Source: Planococcus beigongshangi (lineage in GTDB: Bacteria; Bacillota; Bacilli; Bacillales_A; Planococcaceae). From it: a DNA stretch of 64,000 nucleotides. The DNA is taken from the NCBI RefSeq assembly GCF_016820495.1, contig NZ_JADHDU010000006.1, positions 1 to 64,000 of the forward strand, in the 5' to 3' direction. The notes under the pieces are model-generated. The model ran no database searches, was not told the origin of the DNA, and saw only the letters and a list, made by a program, of their open reading frames with translations. The translations under genes and the position numbers were made by a program. Below, piece by piece: positions 44,953 through 53,659 of the stretch; position 1 is the first letter of the stretch, and every line of letters starts with the position of its first letter.

Positions 44953-45342
44953 TTATTTCTTTTCCGTCATGAACGTAATCACTGCAAACAGCAGGAATGC
45001 CAGCAGCAGAAGCGATCCGCCGACGATGAAGAGGATCATCACGAATGTTTCGTTCCAGTTGAACGGATTCAAATTGTATAACCACATGCCGCCGGTCAGG
45101 CCGATTGCACCGATCATGCCGAGGACGCTCTGGATCGTAACGAGTTTCTTATATTTAATCTTAAAGTTAGTGTAGAAAATGCCCCATGCGAATACGGACA
45201 GCCAGCCGACCAGCAAAATGTGTGCGTGGATCGGACGGAGTGAATAATCCATCTGGCCCGCCATATGCGAACCAAGATATGTGCCGATGAAGCCGAAGAT
45301 GGCAGAGAACTGAATCAGGCGTAAGCCCCAAGTTTTTTCCAT
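44953..45342 (-). CDS. Small heme-copper-oxidase-like membrane protein
   Basis: 129 residues, four membrane helices (about 9-27, 36-60, 68-90, 98-125). The second helix begins RPIHAHILLVGWLSVFAWG, in which HAH resembles the heme-ligand region of cytochrome oxidase subunit I; such short proteins are usually annotated cytochrome-c-oxidase-like. It lacks the rest of a real oxidase. Starts 17 bases after the kinase stop with GGAGG, so it belongs to the same operon as an HssS-like kinase. Heme binding is an inference from the motif and the context. Confidence 0.68.
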   Translation of the reverse strand: MEKTWGLRLIQFSAIFGFIGTYLGSHMAGQMDYSLRPIHAHILLVGWLSVFAWGIFYTNFKIKYKKLVTIQSVLGMIGAIGLTGGMWLYNLNPFNWNETFVMILFIVGGSLLLLAFLLFAVITFMTEKK

Positions 45343-45359
45343 ATACTTAAACCTCCAAA

Positions 45360-46754
45360 TTATGTTTGTTTCACATCGGGATACGGCAAGGCGAGGATAA
45401 ACTCACTGCCTTCCCCGACTTTACTTTTAACTTCAATCGTACCATGATGCAGCGTTACAATCTGTTCGACAATGGACAGGCCCAGCCCGGTTCCATCTTT
45501 TTTCCGTGCGGCATCGCCCCGGTAGAAGCGGTCGAAAAGCTGGGGAACAGCATCTTCCTGAATGCCGACGCCGCTGTCTTTGAAAGTGATGACAGCGTTC
45601 GTATCATCGGACTCGAGCCGAATTTCTATACTGCCGCCGGTTTTATTGTATTTGATGGCATTGGTCAGTAAATTATCCCAGACGTTATCGAGCAGTTCCG
45701 GATCGCCGCGGAATAAAGTGGGGGCAAGCTGATAGGACAATTGGATATCCTGTTCTTCAAGCCGCCAGCGATATTTTCGGACGACACTGCGCAATTGCTC
45801 ATCAAGCTGGAATTGCTTCACTTTCATCGGATAGGCCCCCTGGTCGAGAGACGTCAACAGCAGCAGCTGCCGCGTCAGGCTCGACAGCCGTTTCGCTTCC
45901 TGATCGATGATTGAAGTATAGGCCAGTCGGTCCGACTCTGAAAGCTCAGGTGACTTCAATAGTTCGGCATAACCCTGGATGTTCATCAGCGGTGACTGGA
46001 AATCATGCGACACGTTGCTGATGAATGATTTGCGCGCCAGATCATTATGCTTCAGCTGCGTCTGCATCAAATTGAAACTTTCCGACAGCTGGCCGATTTC
46101 ATCGTTGCGCCGGATGTCCAGCGGGTAGCTGTAATTTTCACGTGCGATGTGTTTGGTCGCTTCAGTCAATTGCACGATTGGCCGTGTCAATTGCCGCGCC
46201 ATCCAGATCATGCCGATGATGCTGACAAGGGCGATCGCTGCGACAAAACCGATCAATACGGTGTGGATATCGGTTCCCACAAGCTTCGTATCGGGGCGGA
46301 TGAACAAACCGTAGCGTTCGCCTTCCCGTTCAAACGGCACACCCACTGTATTATGCAATTCGTTTGTGAAATGGCCAAGCATGAAAATCTGGCTTGAAAA
46401 ATTTTTGATGCCTGTGAAAGTTTCGTTTCGGGTCAGGACACGCTCAGCTTCCGGCGGTAACGAAGTATCGTCAAACGTTTCACCGAAGAACTTCATGTCA
46501 CCATCGCTGTCGACAAGGGCGATCTGGTAGCCAAGTTTTGCAACTGCCTGCAGATAGCCTTCAAAGCCTTCTTCTGAATAAGGGACGTTTTGGACGGTGG
46601 AGACGATTTCTTTGGCAATTCCGATATTCTGCTCGATCGTCTCCTGTTTTGTAACGTTTATATAGAAGATATTGGCGATGCTGAAACCGATCAGAATGCT
46701 GATGGCCAGGATGAATAGCGTAGCAACGGTGAATTGCCGGTATAAAGTTTTCAT
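45360..46754 (-). CDS. HssS-like sensor histidine kinase (second copy)
   Basis: 464 residues: helix about 9-30, outer sensor about 31-163, helix about 165-187, HAMP, phosphoacceptor His250 in NVSHDFQSP, HATPase with NAIKYNKTGG, FKDSGVGI and GTGLGLSIV. Its sensor domain is clearly homologous to that of HssS at 4169-5539: GYQIALVDSDGD, ETFTGIKNF, LGHFTNELHNTVGVPFE, LFIRPDTK. Here the partner genes are an MMPL exporter and a heme-copper-like membrane protein instead of hrtBA. The ATG overlaps the response regulator stop (ATGA). It might sense heme or a related membrane stress; that is inference. Confidence 0.87.
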   Translation of the reverse strand: MKTLYRQFTVATLFILAISILIGFSIANIFYINVTKQETIEQNIGIAKEIVSTVQNVPYSEEGFEGYLQAVAKLGYQIALVDSDGDMKFFGETFDDTSLPPEAERVLTRNETFTGIKNFSSQIFMLGHFTNELHNTVGVPFEREGERYGLFIRPDTKLVGTDIHTVLIGFVAAIALVSIIGMIWMARQLTRPIVQLTEATKHIARENYSYPLDIRRNDEIGQLSESFNLMQTQLKHNDLARKSFISNVSHDFQSPLMNIQGYAELLKSPELSESDRLAYTSIIDQEAKRLSSLTRQLLLLTSLDQGAYPMKVKQFQLDEQLRSVVRKYRWRLEEQDIQLSYQLAPTLFRGDPELLDNVWDNLLTNAIKYNKTGGSIEIRLESDDTNAVITFKDSGVGIQEDAVPQLFDRFYRGDAARKKDGTGLGLSIVEQIVTLHHGTIEVKSKVGEGSEFILALPYPDVKQT

Positions 46755-47422
46755 TTCGGTGCCTCGAGCTTATAGCCGATGCCGCGCATCGTCTGGAGTT
46801 CAATCGTCGCTCCGTAGCGTTTCAGGCGGTCACGGATCCGGTTGATGTGGGTGTTCAGGGTCATCTCGCTGACATCATGGTCTTCTCCCCAAACGTATTC
46901 CATCAGGAGACCGCGGGGAGTGGCCAGATTTACCCGAGATACCAGCAGCGACAGGATCTCGAATTCCTTCAGCGGCAGGATGACGGTTTCATTGCCGATG
47001 GACACTTCAAAATTTGTGCGGTTGATCTTCACGTTGCCGGCTTCCAGATTTTCCTGCACGGAACGTTCGGACCGGCGTAGGACGACCGCAACTCGGAACA
47101 GCAATTCCTTTGGTTCAAATGGTTTGACGACATAATCCTCCGTACCGGACAGGAAGCCTTTTTCCTTATCTTCCAGCTGATCTTTGGCAGTCAGCAGGAT
47201 GACAGGGATTTTCAGATCCCGGGTCAGGATGCGCGTCAAATCGAAGCCGTCCATACCCGGCATCATGACATCGACGATGGCCAGGTCGACAAGCTGGTCT
47301 TCCAGCAGCAAAAGTGCCTGTTCAGCGTCTGTCGCCCTGAAAACTGTATAGCCTTCATTGCCAAGATGGATGGCGACCAGTTGCTGAATATATAAATCAT
47401 CGTCCACTACGAGTATTTTCAT
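46751..47422 (-). CDS. OmpR-family response regulator, partner of the second HssS-like kinase
   Basis: 223 residues: DDD at 7-9, phosphoacceptor Asp51 in VDVMMPGMDGFDLTRIL, VKPFEPKELLFR, then winged helix ending TMRGIGYKLEAPK. It is similar along its length to the HssR at 5536-6210. ATG 47422 is preceded by GGGAGG; the frame is open 30 bases further upstream without a site. It lies 66 bases behind the MMPL gene with no terminator seen between, so both are probably in one transcript, which it may control. Confidence 0.9.
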   Translation of the reverse strand: MKILVVDDDLYIQQLVAIHLGNEGYTVFRATDAEQALLLLEDQLVDLAIVDVMMPGMDGFDLTRILTRDLKIPVILLTAKDQLEDKEKGFLSGTEDYVVKPFEPKELLFRVAVVLRRSERSVQENLEAGNVKINRTNFEVSIGNETVILPLKEFEILSLLVSRVNLATPRGLLMEYVWGEDHDVSEMTLNTHINRIRDRLKRYGATIELQTMRGIGYKLEAPK

Positions 47423-47488
47423 ACTGATTCCTCCCTGAATGGCGGAAGCCACATGATGCGGCTTTCCGGTAATTACAGTATGCAGGGT

Positions 47489-49588
47489 TTACTTATCTTT
47501 TTCAAAAAACAGTATCAGGGCCGGCAGCAGCATGCCGCGGACAAGGAATGTATCGATCAGGATCCCGATCGAAACCATGAAGCCGAAGACGAATAAATCG
47601 GCGATCGGCATGGTCGTCAATGCGGCAAATGTTGCAGCAAGGATGATACCAGCGGAAGAAATGACGCCGCCCGTATTCGTAAGGGCGGTTTCCAATGACT
47701 CTTTGACTTTGCGTGTTTTGCGTTCTTCGATAAAACGTGACACCAGAATTATATTGTAATCGATGCCGAGCGCTACAAGGAAGATGAATGCGTACACTGG
47801 CACGCGGGTGCTGATTGCGTCAAAGCCGAACAGCACATCCACGAGGAAAATCCCCAGGCCGAGCGCGGACAGATATGACAATAAAATCGTTCCCATCATA
47901 TAGAACGGCATTTTCCATGAACGGGTCAATGCAAATAACAGGACCAGGATGAGCAAGGTTTCGAGAACGACAATTTTGATGATATCGGAATTGTTTACAT
48001 CCCGCTCATCCGTCAATTTCGGTGTGATGCCGCCAAAATGGGTTTCGCCTTCAATCGAGGCAGCGGCAAGCAATTGGTCGCTGTCGGAACGCAGTGTTTC
48101 TACAAAATCGATGGCTTCCGTCGAATAGGGATTCATCGAAAGGGCGATATTGAATTTCACCGCTTCGCCGTCATCTGTTTGTCCTGACAGACGGGCCGAT
48201 GCGATTTCATCGTATGCTGTCAGTTCTTCAGCAAGTGCGGCTGCCGCTTCTTCGTCAATCGGCTGGTCGCCGACTACAAGCAGTGTAGAAGGGGCAATTT
48301 CCCCTTTGTCGAAATTCTGTTCAACAATTTCATAACCGACACGGGAAGGCATATCTTCCGGGAAAGATTTCACCGTATCGAATTCAAATTCAAGGTTAAA
48401 GATATTCAGTGCTGAAACAATCAGGAAAATGGCGATAATTCCGCCGGAAAAGACGGGCTTGCTGACGACGAATTTTGCAACTGGTCCCCAAATGCCATGT
48501 TTTAATTCTTTGGCTTCTCCGTATTTCGGCACTTTAGGCCAGAATGCTTTACGGCCGAATAATGTGAATAAAGCTGGGATCAGTGTAACGGAAGCAAGCA
48601 TGATGATGAAGACAGCCGTGCCGAAAATCGGTGCGAAGTTGGCGTAATCACGGAAGTCCGCAAAAAACAGGATCAGCATCGCAGCGAGTACTGTACCACC
48701 TGCAAAGAATACAGGTTCGCCGGTAGCGCGCATGGCGTATTTCATCGCTTCATATTTGCTTTCATAATGGTTCAGTTCCTCGCGGTAGCGGGAGAACACG
48801 AACAAGGAATAATCGATAACTGCTGCAAACAGCAGGATACTCATGATCGATGTGGTCTGGCTCGTCAGTTCGAGTCCGGCAGATCCCATGAATGCAAGCG
48901 TCTGGTTGACAACCTGATAGACGATGATCGTTGCCAGCAGCGGGATGAATGCAAGCAGCGGTGAACGATAGATGACGATCAGCAGAATCAGGATGATCAG
49001 GACCGTCGCAATCAACAGAACGAAATCCGCTTCTTCAAAAAGTTTTACAGTGTCGCCGGCAATGCCGGCTGGGCCAGTAACGTAGAATTCAAGATTGCCT
49101 GATTCCGCAGCAATAGCAGATCCGATTTCACTGGCACGATCATTGATAGCAGAGAAATCCGCGCCGCCAAGGCCGGCTTCAAGCGTCATTGGCACAATCA
49201 TGGTCGAATTATCATCAGAATAGAAACCTTCCAGCGCTTGCGGAGGGAGCTGGCTGATATCGATGATCGAATCGATGCCATCAATGTTTTCAGCATTGAT
49301 GGCTGTCAGTATTTCTTCGACAGTGTCATTGGCAACTTCGCCTTCACTATTATGGAAGACGAGTATGCCTGGAGTTCCCTGGTCATTCGGGAAGTATTCC
49401 TTCAGCTTCTGGTCTGCGATGATCGACTGTGCATCATCGGGCAGCGACTGGAAGTTTGCCACTTTATAATCGTTCAGTCTCGGGCCCATGCTGAGGGCGA
49501 TCATCACGACGAACCATGTGATGATGGTGATCCACATACCACGTTTCGTGGATACCCAATCGGTGATCGGGGTTAGAAATTTATGCAT
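47489..49588 (-). CDS. MMPL family RND-type transporter
   Basis: 699 residues. Two repeats of membrane helix plus outer domain: helix 1 near 20-38, outer domain about 40-180, five helices about 185-360, then the second set from about 385. MMPL hallmarks: AVIDYSLFVFSRYREEL in the first and LGIDYNIILVSRFIEER in the second repeat, carrying the membrane Asp-Tyr pairs for proton flow. Such proteins export lipids, fatty acids, dyes or heme-related compounds. ATG 49588 follows AAGGAGGAG; the upstream open frame to 49660 lacks a site. First gene of a likely operon with the HssRS-like pair. Confidence 0.9.
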   Translation of the reverse strand: MHKFLTPITDWVSTKRGMWITIITWFVVMIALSMGPRLNDYKVANFQSLPDDAQSIIADQKLKEYFPNDQGTPGILVFHNSEGEVANDTVEEILTAINAENIDGIDSIIDISQLPPQALEGFYSDDNSTMIVPMTLEAGLGGADFSAINDRASEIGSAIAAESGNLEFYVTGPAGIAGDTVKLFEEADFVLLIATVLIILILLIVIYRSPLLAFIPLLATIIVYQVVNQTLAFMGSAGLELTSQTTSIMSILLFAAVIDYSLFVFSRYREELNHYESKYEAMKYAMRATGEPVFFAGGTVLAAMLILFFADFRDYANFAPIFGTAVFIIMLASVTLIPALFTLFGRKAFWPKVPKYGEAKELKHGIWGPVAKFVVSKPVFSGGIIAIFLIVSALNIFNLEFEFDTVKSFPEDMPSRVGYEIVEQNFDKGEIAPSTLLVVGDQPIDEEAAAALAEELTAYDEIASARLSGQTDDGEAVKFNIALSMNPYSTEAIDFVETLRSDSDQLLAAASIEGETHFGGITPKLTDERDVNNSDIIKIVVLETLLILVLLFALTRSWKMPFYMMGTILLSYLSALGLGIFLVDVLFGFDAISTRVPVYAFIFLVALGIDYNIILVSRFIEERKTRKVKESLETALTNTGGVISSAGIILAATFAALTTMPIADLFVFGFMVSIGILIDTFLVRGMLLPALILFFEKDK

Positions 49589-49783
49589 TTGTGTCACTCC
49601 TCTTTCTCTATTAAAATAGTTCACATCTATCGTAGCGTCCGAATATAAATTCAATATCAATTTTTAATGGCAAGGATTTGAACATTTGGAATTGGAGGAG
49701 ATATATTAAATGGAACTTTATCCCCCGTTTCACTCTTTTCTTATCGGGAATAGGAGGGTTAACACGAAAGAGGAGGGATTCGA

Positions 49784-49948
49784 TTGGCACGAGATAAGAA
49801 CAAAGATGAATTGCAGACGAATCAGCGGGATCTGGAGTTGAGACAGGAGACTCAGGAATATAAAGAAGAAATCAACCTTCCGGAACAGCCGTTGCGCGGG
49901 ATGGCTGACGTCGATAATGAAGATGACAAGGAAAATAAAGGAACATGA
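49784..49948 (+). CDS. Small acidic hydrophilic protein (54 residues)
   Basis: Start TTG 49784 behind GAGGAGGG with six bases spacing; ends at TGA 49946-49948, five bases before a strong terminator. Sequence is rich in Glu, Asp, Lys and Gln (MARDKNKDELQTNQRDLELR at the start) with no hydrophobic core, so probably disordered. Ribosome binding site and terminator bracket it closely, which supports it as a real gene. Family not recognised. A competing ATG frame at 49710 in another phase is less convincing. Confidence 0.6.
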   Translation: MARDKNKDELQTNQRDLELRQETQEYKEEINLPEQPLRGMADVDNEDDKENKGT

Positions 49949-49952
49949 TTTT

Positions 49953-49988
49953 AGAACCCGCATCCGGGAAAAAGGGGTGCGGGTTTTT
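49953..49988 (+). terminator. Terminator of the 54-residue protein gene
   Basis: Stem AACCCGCATCC with GGGTGCGGGTT (49955-49965, 49975-49985), followed by T run. Confidence 0.85.
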
Positions 49989-50108
49989 AATATGGATGGA
50001 ATTCTTTTCTGAACAAATTATGCAGATAAATGAAGGAAATAGCCGACAACTCAGAAATAAAGGAGTATTATCTAGGTAGATAGTTTCGCATGAAAAGGAG
50101 CGGGCAAT

Positions 50109-50702
50109 ATGAAACGAATTCTTCTTTACGCTGCAACCCTCGTAATAGCAGGGATATTGGTTTACATTTCAGGGGTGTGGTACGACGGTGATAAAGTTCT
50201 TGGTATTTTAACGGTGGGGATTTTTGCCCTGTTTTTATGGGGTTGGAACCGTACCGGCCATAATGGCATCGGACTTATATGTGTAACGGTATTCTATTTG
50301 ATTTCGCTTAACTCCATCTTTTTTGTACAGGATATTCCCATCTTTATCGGCAGCCTGGTCATGGGCTTGCTGTTGATCGTGTATCTGCAAAAACACCGGG
50401 ACGCCTTAACAGCATCACTTGTATTCGTGCTGCTGAATATGCTGATTACATTTGAATTTGTGACGAGTGAAGTCATGCTGTGGCTGATGGTCTTCGTAAC
50501 GGGAGCTGCCGCCTTGATCGGATTCCGTTTTAGCTTGTATCTTGTCAAAATCTGTTTCAGCATATTGTTCGGACTGTCCGCTTTTTTCCTGCTTCTGTTC
50601 GAAGTTTTTGATGACTTCAGCTTTCTTGCAGTAGTGGCCATTCTGATGGTCATCTTATTCATCATGAGCATGTACCGGATGAATAAGCATGTCACAGCCT
50701 GA
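50109..50702 (+). CDS. Hypothetical polytopic membrane protein
   Basis: 197 residues, about seven hydrophobic segments and almost no loops, so nearly entirely membrane-embedded. No signature motif recognised. AAAAGGAG precedes the ATG. It is followed after 68 bases by a TIMP-like protein gene and may be cotranscribed with it. No function can be given. Confidence 0.72.
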   Translation: MKRILLYAATLVIAGILVYISGVWYDGDKVLGILTVGIFALFLWGWNRTGHNGIGLICVTVFYLISLNSIFFVQDIPIFIGSLVMGLLLIVYLQKHRDALTASLVFVLLNMLITFEFVTSEVMLWLMVFVTGAAALIGFRFSLYLVKICFSILFGLSAFFLLLFEVFDDFSFLAVVAILMVILFIMSMYRMNKHVTA

Positions 50703-50770
50703 ATAAAGGCCCTTCTGTAACTTTCAGGATACCAATACGACAAATAGATAAAGAGAAGGGGAATCTTTTG

Positions 50771-51286
50771 ATGAAAAGATTAATGATTCTTGTGTTTTTC
50801 ACCTCTTTATTCATGGTCCCGAATCAAAGTTCTGCTTTATCATGTTCGGAACCTTCGTCGATGGATGTAGAATACGATGAATATGATGCTGTGCTGATAG
50901 GCACAGTAGTGGGAATTGAAAGCAATAACACAAATAAAAAATTGGCGATTGAAGTCTCTAAAAGTTTTAAAGGCGTAAACAAAAAAACTGTCACTGTTTT
51001 CGAAGATATTACATGGGGGGAAATTCAAGAGAACGGAACGTATCTGTTCTTTCTGAAAAAAGATGGGGAGAAGTGGTATCATCCTCTGTGTTCGCCAACT
51101 ACCCATAACACAGATCTTGCTGCTGAATATTTTGCTGGCGAAGAAGAAATTACTTTGCAGGACGTACCAGCAGTTGGTAGCGCCACGACGAATACTTCTA
51201 TCATCGTCTTAACAGATATACTGCTGATTACTGTATTAGCTATTGTCTTAATTAAATTGATTAAGGGAAGAAATGAAATTCAGTAG
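50771..51286 (+). CDS. TIMP-like secreted protein with C-terminal membrane anchor
   Basis: 171 residues: signal peptide (to about residue 22, ...NQSSALS), then a domain beginning with Cys (SCSEP) and containing YDAVLIGTVVGIE, VSKSFKGVNKKTVTVFE, NGTYLFFLKKDGEKWYHPLCSPT, the pattern of bacterial TIMP/netrin-like domains with a paired second Cys. A C-terminal helix (about 142-163) and basic tail anchor it. ATG 50771 preceded by AGAAGGGG; a TTG three bases earlier is also in frame. Similar in build to the protein at 35806-36363. Function unknown, possibly protease inhibition or adhesion. Confidence 0.73.
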   Translation: MKRLMILVFFTSLFMVPNQSSALSCSEPSSMDVEYDEYDAVLIGTVVGIESNNTNKKLAIEVSKSFKGVNKKTVTVFEDITWGEIQENGTYLFFLKKDGEKWYHPLCSPTTHNTDLAAEYFAGEEEITLQDVPAVGSATTNTSIIVLTDILLITVLAIVLIKLIKGRNEIQ

Positions 51287-51477
51287 CAGGAAGGCCGCGA
51301 TGACTCGGTTTGAAAATGACAAAGAGCTGGGGTTGTATGAACATACAAAAGAATTTCTCTGCATCAAGTAGAACAGCCCCCTAGGCTAACATTAGTTGGA
51401 ATAGATGATTGATTTCAATATTTCGGCAAACGCGAACTTTACAACGCTTTGGCAGGAATTAGCATTATAAACAAAAA

Positions 51478-51517
51478 GAAATGCCAGCCTCTCTAAAGAG
51501 AAGCTGGCATTTTTTTA
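51478..51517. terminator. Terminator of the GntR-ABC operon
   Basis: Stem ATGCCAGCCTCTC/GAGAAGCTGGCAT (51481-51493, 51498-51510) with T run on the plus side and A-rich flank on the minus side; bidirectional. The stretch 51287-51477 before it has only a 23-codon frame at 51299 that I do not call. Confidence 0.8.
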
Positions 51518-51523
51518 GCTTGG

Positions 51524-52249
51524 CTACAATTTTATTGCCATACGTTTTGTCAGCATCCTCATCACGGCAAGCAAAACGCTGATCAGGACCAGTGAGCCTA
51601 CGATGGAAATGACGGGTGATCCATGTGGCTGAATAGTCGGGATCCAGGGGATTACTGTACTGATGTCATCCTCCCCCCAGAAATAGCCGTTCATGGTGAG
51701 GGCAACGATTGCCGCTGCGATAAAAAGGAAGCCGATGATCCAGCCAAAGCGGTAATAACCGACGCCGATCAGCCAGCCGACCATGTAGTAAGTGAAAATG
51801 TTCAGCAGATAGAAGACCGCTTCCTTCAGCCACTCCGAAGTGGAGCCAAACGAAGTGAAGGTCAATGGCAATGCTGTATATTCAGTGAGCAGGAACTCGA
51901 TCCCGTTTAGCATAAGCGGCATCAAAGTAAGGAAGAGCGATAAAACGAAAGTGCCGCCGGCAATGCCGATATAGGCATCTTTTCTGGTAACGCCTTGCTG
52001 TACATGGTATGTCATGAACACATAAACAGCCATGATGCCGCATACCAGCATGAAAATCGCTGTCGAGTAGCGGGAGAACTCGAAGAAACCGACGATTGAC
52101 GGCTCGACTCCCACCGATCCTGAGTTTTCGAAGTAAATCAGTACACTGACATGGATGGCTGCGAGTATGCCGAGAAACCATATGCTCCATTTGAATTGTT
52201 CGTAAAAGATATCGAAAGCGACTTTAGCGTTCAACTTTTCCCGTTTCAT
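51524..52249 (-). CDS. ABC transporter permease of YtrC/ABC-2 type
   Basis: 241 residues with six membrane helices. No catalytic motif; identity follows from position directly behind an ATPase gene (one base gap) and from the GntR regulator that starts the operon. The N-terminal MKREKLNAKVAFDIFYEQFKWSIWF is a cytosolic amphipathic start seen in small ABC-2 permeases of Bacillales. Substrate unknown; related systems are induced by cell-wall antibiotics. Confidence 0.8.
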   Translation of the reverse strand: MKREKLNAKVAFDIFYEQFKWSIWFLGILAAIHVSVLIYFENSGSVGVEPSIVGFFEFSRYSTAIFMLVCGIMAVYVFMTYHVQQGVTRKDAYIGIAGGTFVLSLFLTLMPLMLNGIEFLLTEYTALPLTFTSFGSTSEWLKEAVFYLLNIFTYYMVGWLIGVGYYRFGWIIGFLFIAAAIVALTMNGYFWGEDDISTVIPWIPTIQPHGSPVISIVGSLVLISVLLAVMRMLTKRMAIKL

Positions 52250-52250
52250 T

Positions 52251-53123
52251 TTATCGCTCCTCCTCTGTTAAGTGGATGAACAGGTCCTGCAGTGAAACAG
52301 GCCCGATTTCAAGTCCCAGTTCACGCGCATTAACATACCGATTGTCGTCCAGTACGCCGTAGACCATGACCTTTTTTGTTCCGCCCAGTTTTTGCTCATT
52401 CAGTATTTTCATGCCGGAAGTGAAGGCATCGACCTGTTCAGCGGATCCTGTAATCGAAGCGCCGCGTGCGGTCAGGGTTTCGTAGTCTTCATTAAGAATC
52501 AATCGGCCCTGATTGATGATGACGACATTGTCGAACAGATAGTCCATTTCCGAAACCAGATGCGTGGAAAGTATGAAGGTGCGGGGATGTTCCGCCTGGT
52601 CCGCCAGTATTTCCTGGTAGAATATTTCCCTTGTGGGTGCATCCATCCCGAGATACGCTTCATCAAAAATTGTGATGGGGGCACGGCTGGCAAGTCCGAT
52701 GACCGCGTTCATCGCCGACTGCATCCCTTTCGATAATTTATGGACTGATTTATCGAGTGGCAGTTTAAAGCGTTTCAGCAGGTAGTCAGCATAGTCCTTG
52801 TCGTAATTTGGCCGATGCCGTTCCACGAACTCCAGCATGGCAGGAATTTTATCGTACTCTTCATCGTATTTTTTATCGTAGACGAACATGACCTGCTGCA
52901 TTTTATCCGGATTTTCAAATACCGGCTCACCATCAATCGTGATCTGACCGTCCGTCGGCTCACGGAAAGCCGCGAGCAATGACAGCAGGGAGGTCTTGCC
53001 GGCACCATTGCGGCCGATCAGGCCGTGGATCTTATTTGCATCCAAACTTAACGAGATATCTTTCAGTGCTTCGAATTTCCTGAATCGCAGCGTGACATTC
53101 TGTAGCTCGATTTTTCTGTTCAT
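52251..53123 (-). CDS. ABC transporter ATP-binding protein (YtrB-like)
   Basis: 290 residues: Walker A GRNGAGKTSLL near 37-47, signature region KLSKGMQSAMNAVIGLASRA with LSKGM instead of LSGGQ, Walker B ITIFDEAYLGMD, H-loop STH. The degenerate signature is usual for YtrB-type ATPases linked to GntR regulators. C-terminal 90 residues form an extra domain with VYGVLDDNRYVNARELGLEIGPVSLQDLFIHLT. Its ATG overlaps the regulator's TAA by one base. Confidence 0.88.
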   Translation of the reverse strand: MNRKIELQNVTLRFRKFEALKDISLSLDANKIHGLIGRNGAGKTSLLSLLAAFREPTDGQITIDGEPVFENPDKMQQVMFVYDKKYDEEYDKIPAMLEFVERHRPNYDKDYADYLLKRFKLPLDKSVHKLSKGMQSAMNAVIGLASRAPITIFDEAYLGMDAPTREIFYQEILADQAEHPRTFILSTHLVSEMDYLFDNVVIINQGRLILNEDYETLTARGASITGSAEQVDAFTSGMKILNEQKLGGTKKVMVYGVLDDNRYVNARELGLEIGPVSLQDLFIHLTEEER

Positions 53124-53497
53124 TACCGGCCACTTCCTTTCTCCGTTTTAATCAGCTTGATAATCTCTTCTTCCGTAATCCCGAGTTTTTCGGCTTCCAT
53201 GACAAGCCCTTTGACATAATTATCCACGAATGCTTCCTTACGCTGACTCACGAGCTTTTTCTTGGCTCCCTCTGCGACAAACATTCCAATCCCTCTTTTC
53301 TTGAATAAGATTCCTTCTTCAACGAGCTGATTGATCCCTTTGGAAACGGTGGCATGGTTGATCTTGTAGAAATCGACGAGCTGGTTCGTCGATGGCGCCT
53401 GTTCGCCTTCTTTCAGCTGGTCATTGACAATCTGGTCTTCGATGGACTCCCGTACCTGGATAAAAATCGGTTTACTCGAATCAAATACGCTGCTCAA
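53123..53497 (-). CDS. GntR family regulator (YtrA subfamily)
   Basis: About 124 residues: winged helix (SKPIFIQVRESIEDQIVNDQL, PSTNQLVDFYKINHATVSKGINQLVEEGILFKKRGIGMFV) and a short tail, the YtrA layout without a ligand domain. Several starts are possible (GTG 53506, TTG 53500, TTG 53497); AGGAGG ends at about 53506 so TTG 53497, 8 bases further on, is best. It probably represses its own operon through the palindrome in the promoter. Confidence 0.85.
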   Translation of the reverse strand: MSSVFDSSKPIFIQVRESIEDQIVNDQLKEGEQAPSTNQLVDFYKINHATVSKGINQLVEEGILFKKRGIGMFVAEGAKKKLVSQRKEAFVDNYVKGLVMEAEKLGITEEEIIKLIKTEKGSGR

Positions 53498-53527
53498 CAA
53501 TAGCACCTCCTATTCGCATGGTTAAAT

Positions 53528-53577
53528 GGTTATATACTTATGTGTATAACCATATACCTGTAATTGATATCTGTCAA
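53528..53577 (-). promoter_or_regulatory. Promoter and operator of the GntR-ABC operon
   Basis: On the minus strand TTGACA (53577-53572), 17-bp spacer, TATGGT (53554-53549). An inverted repeat GGTTATACAC-N4-GTATATAACC (53551-53528; one mismatch) overlaps the -10 box, the expected place for a YtrA-type repressor. Confidence 0.75.
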
Positions 53578-53609
53578 TCCATTGCTTATAACTTTCTGAT
53601 ATTTTTTAC

Positions 53610-53646
53610 TTAAAAAAGCCTTCATCAATTAATGATGAAGGCCTTT
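53610..53646 (-). terminator. Terminator of the DUF2157/GDYXXLXY genes
   Basis: Minus strand: GGCCTTCATCATTAATT pairs with a GATGAAGGC arm, ending TTTTTT (53617-53612). Confidence 0.8.
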
Positions 53647-53659
53647 CCAGTTAATACAG

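Noticed and set aside
49589-49780. Second HssR-like direct repeat before the MMPL operon
   Set aside because: Only single GTTCA-type half-sites are present on each strand, not a repeat with 11-bp period.
49710-49841. ATG frame of 43 codons with GGAGGAG upstream
   Set aside because: It overlaps the TTG-started 54-codon frame that ends at the terminator; its own end lies inside that gene and the composition is less protein-like. Kept as a weak alternative only.
51299-51370. 23-codon ATG frame after the TIMP-like gene
   Set aside because: Some ribosome binding resemblance (AGGAAGG) but too short and no other support.
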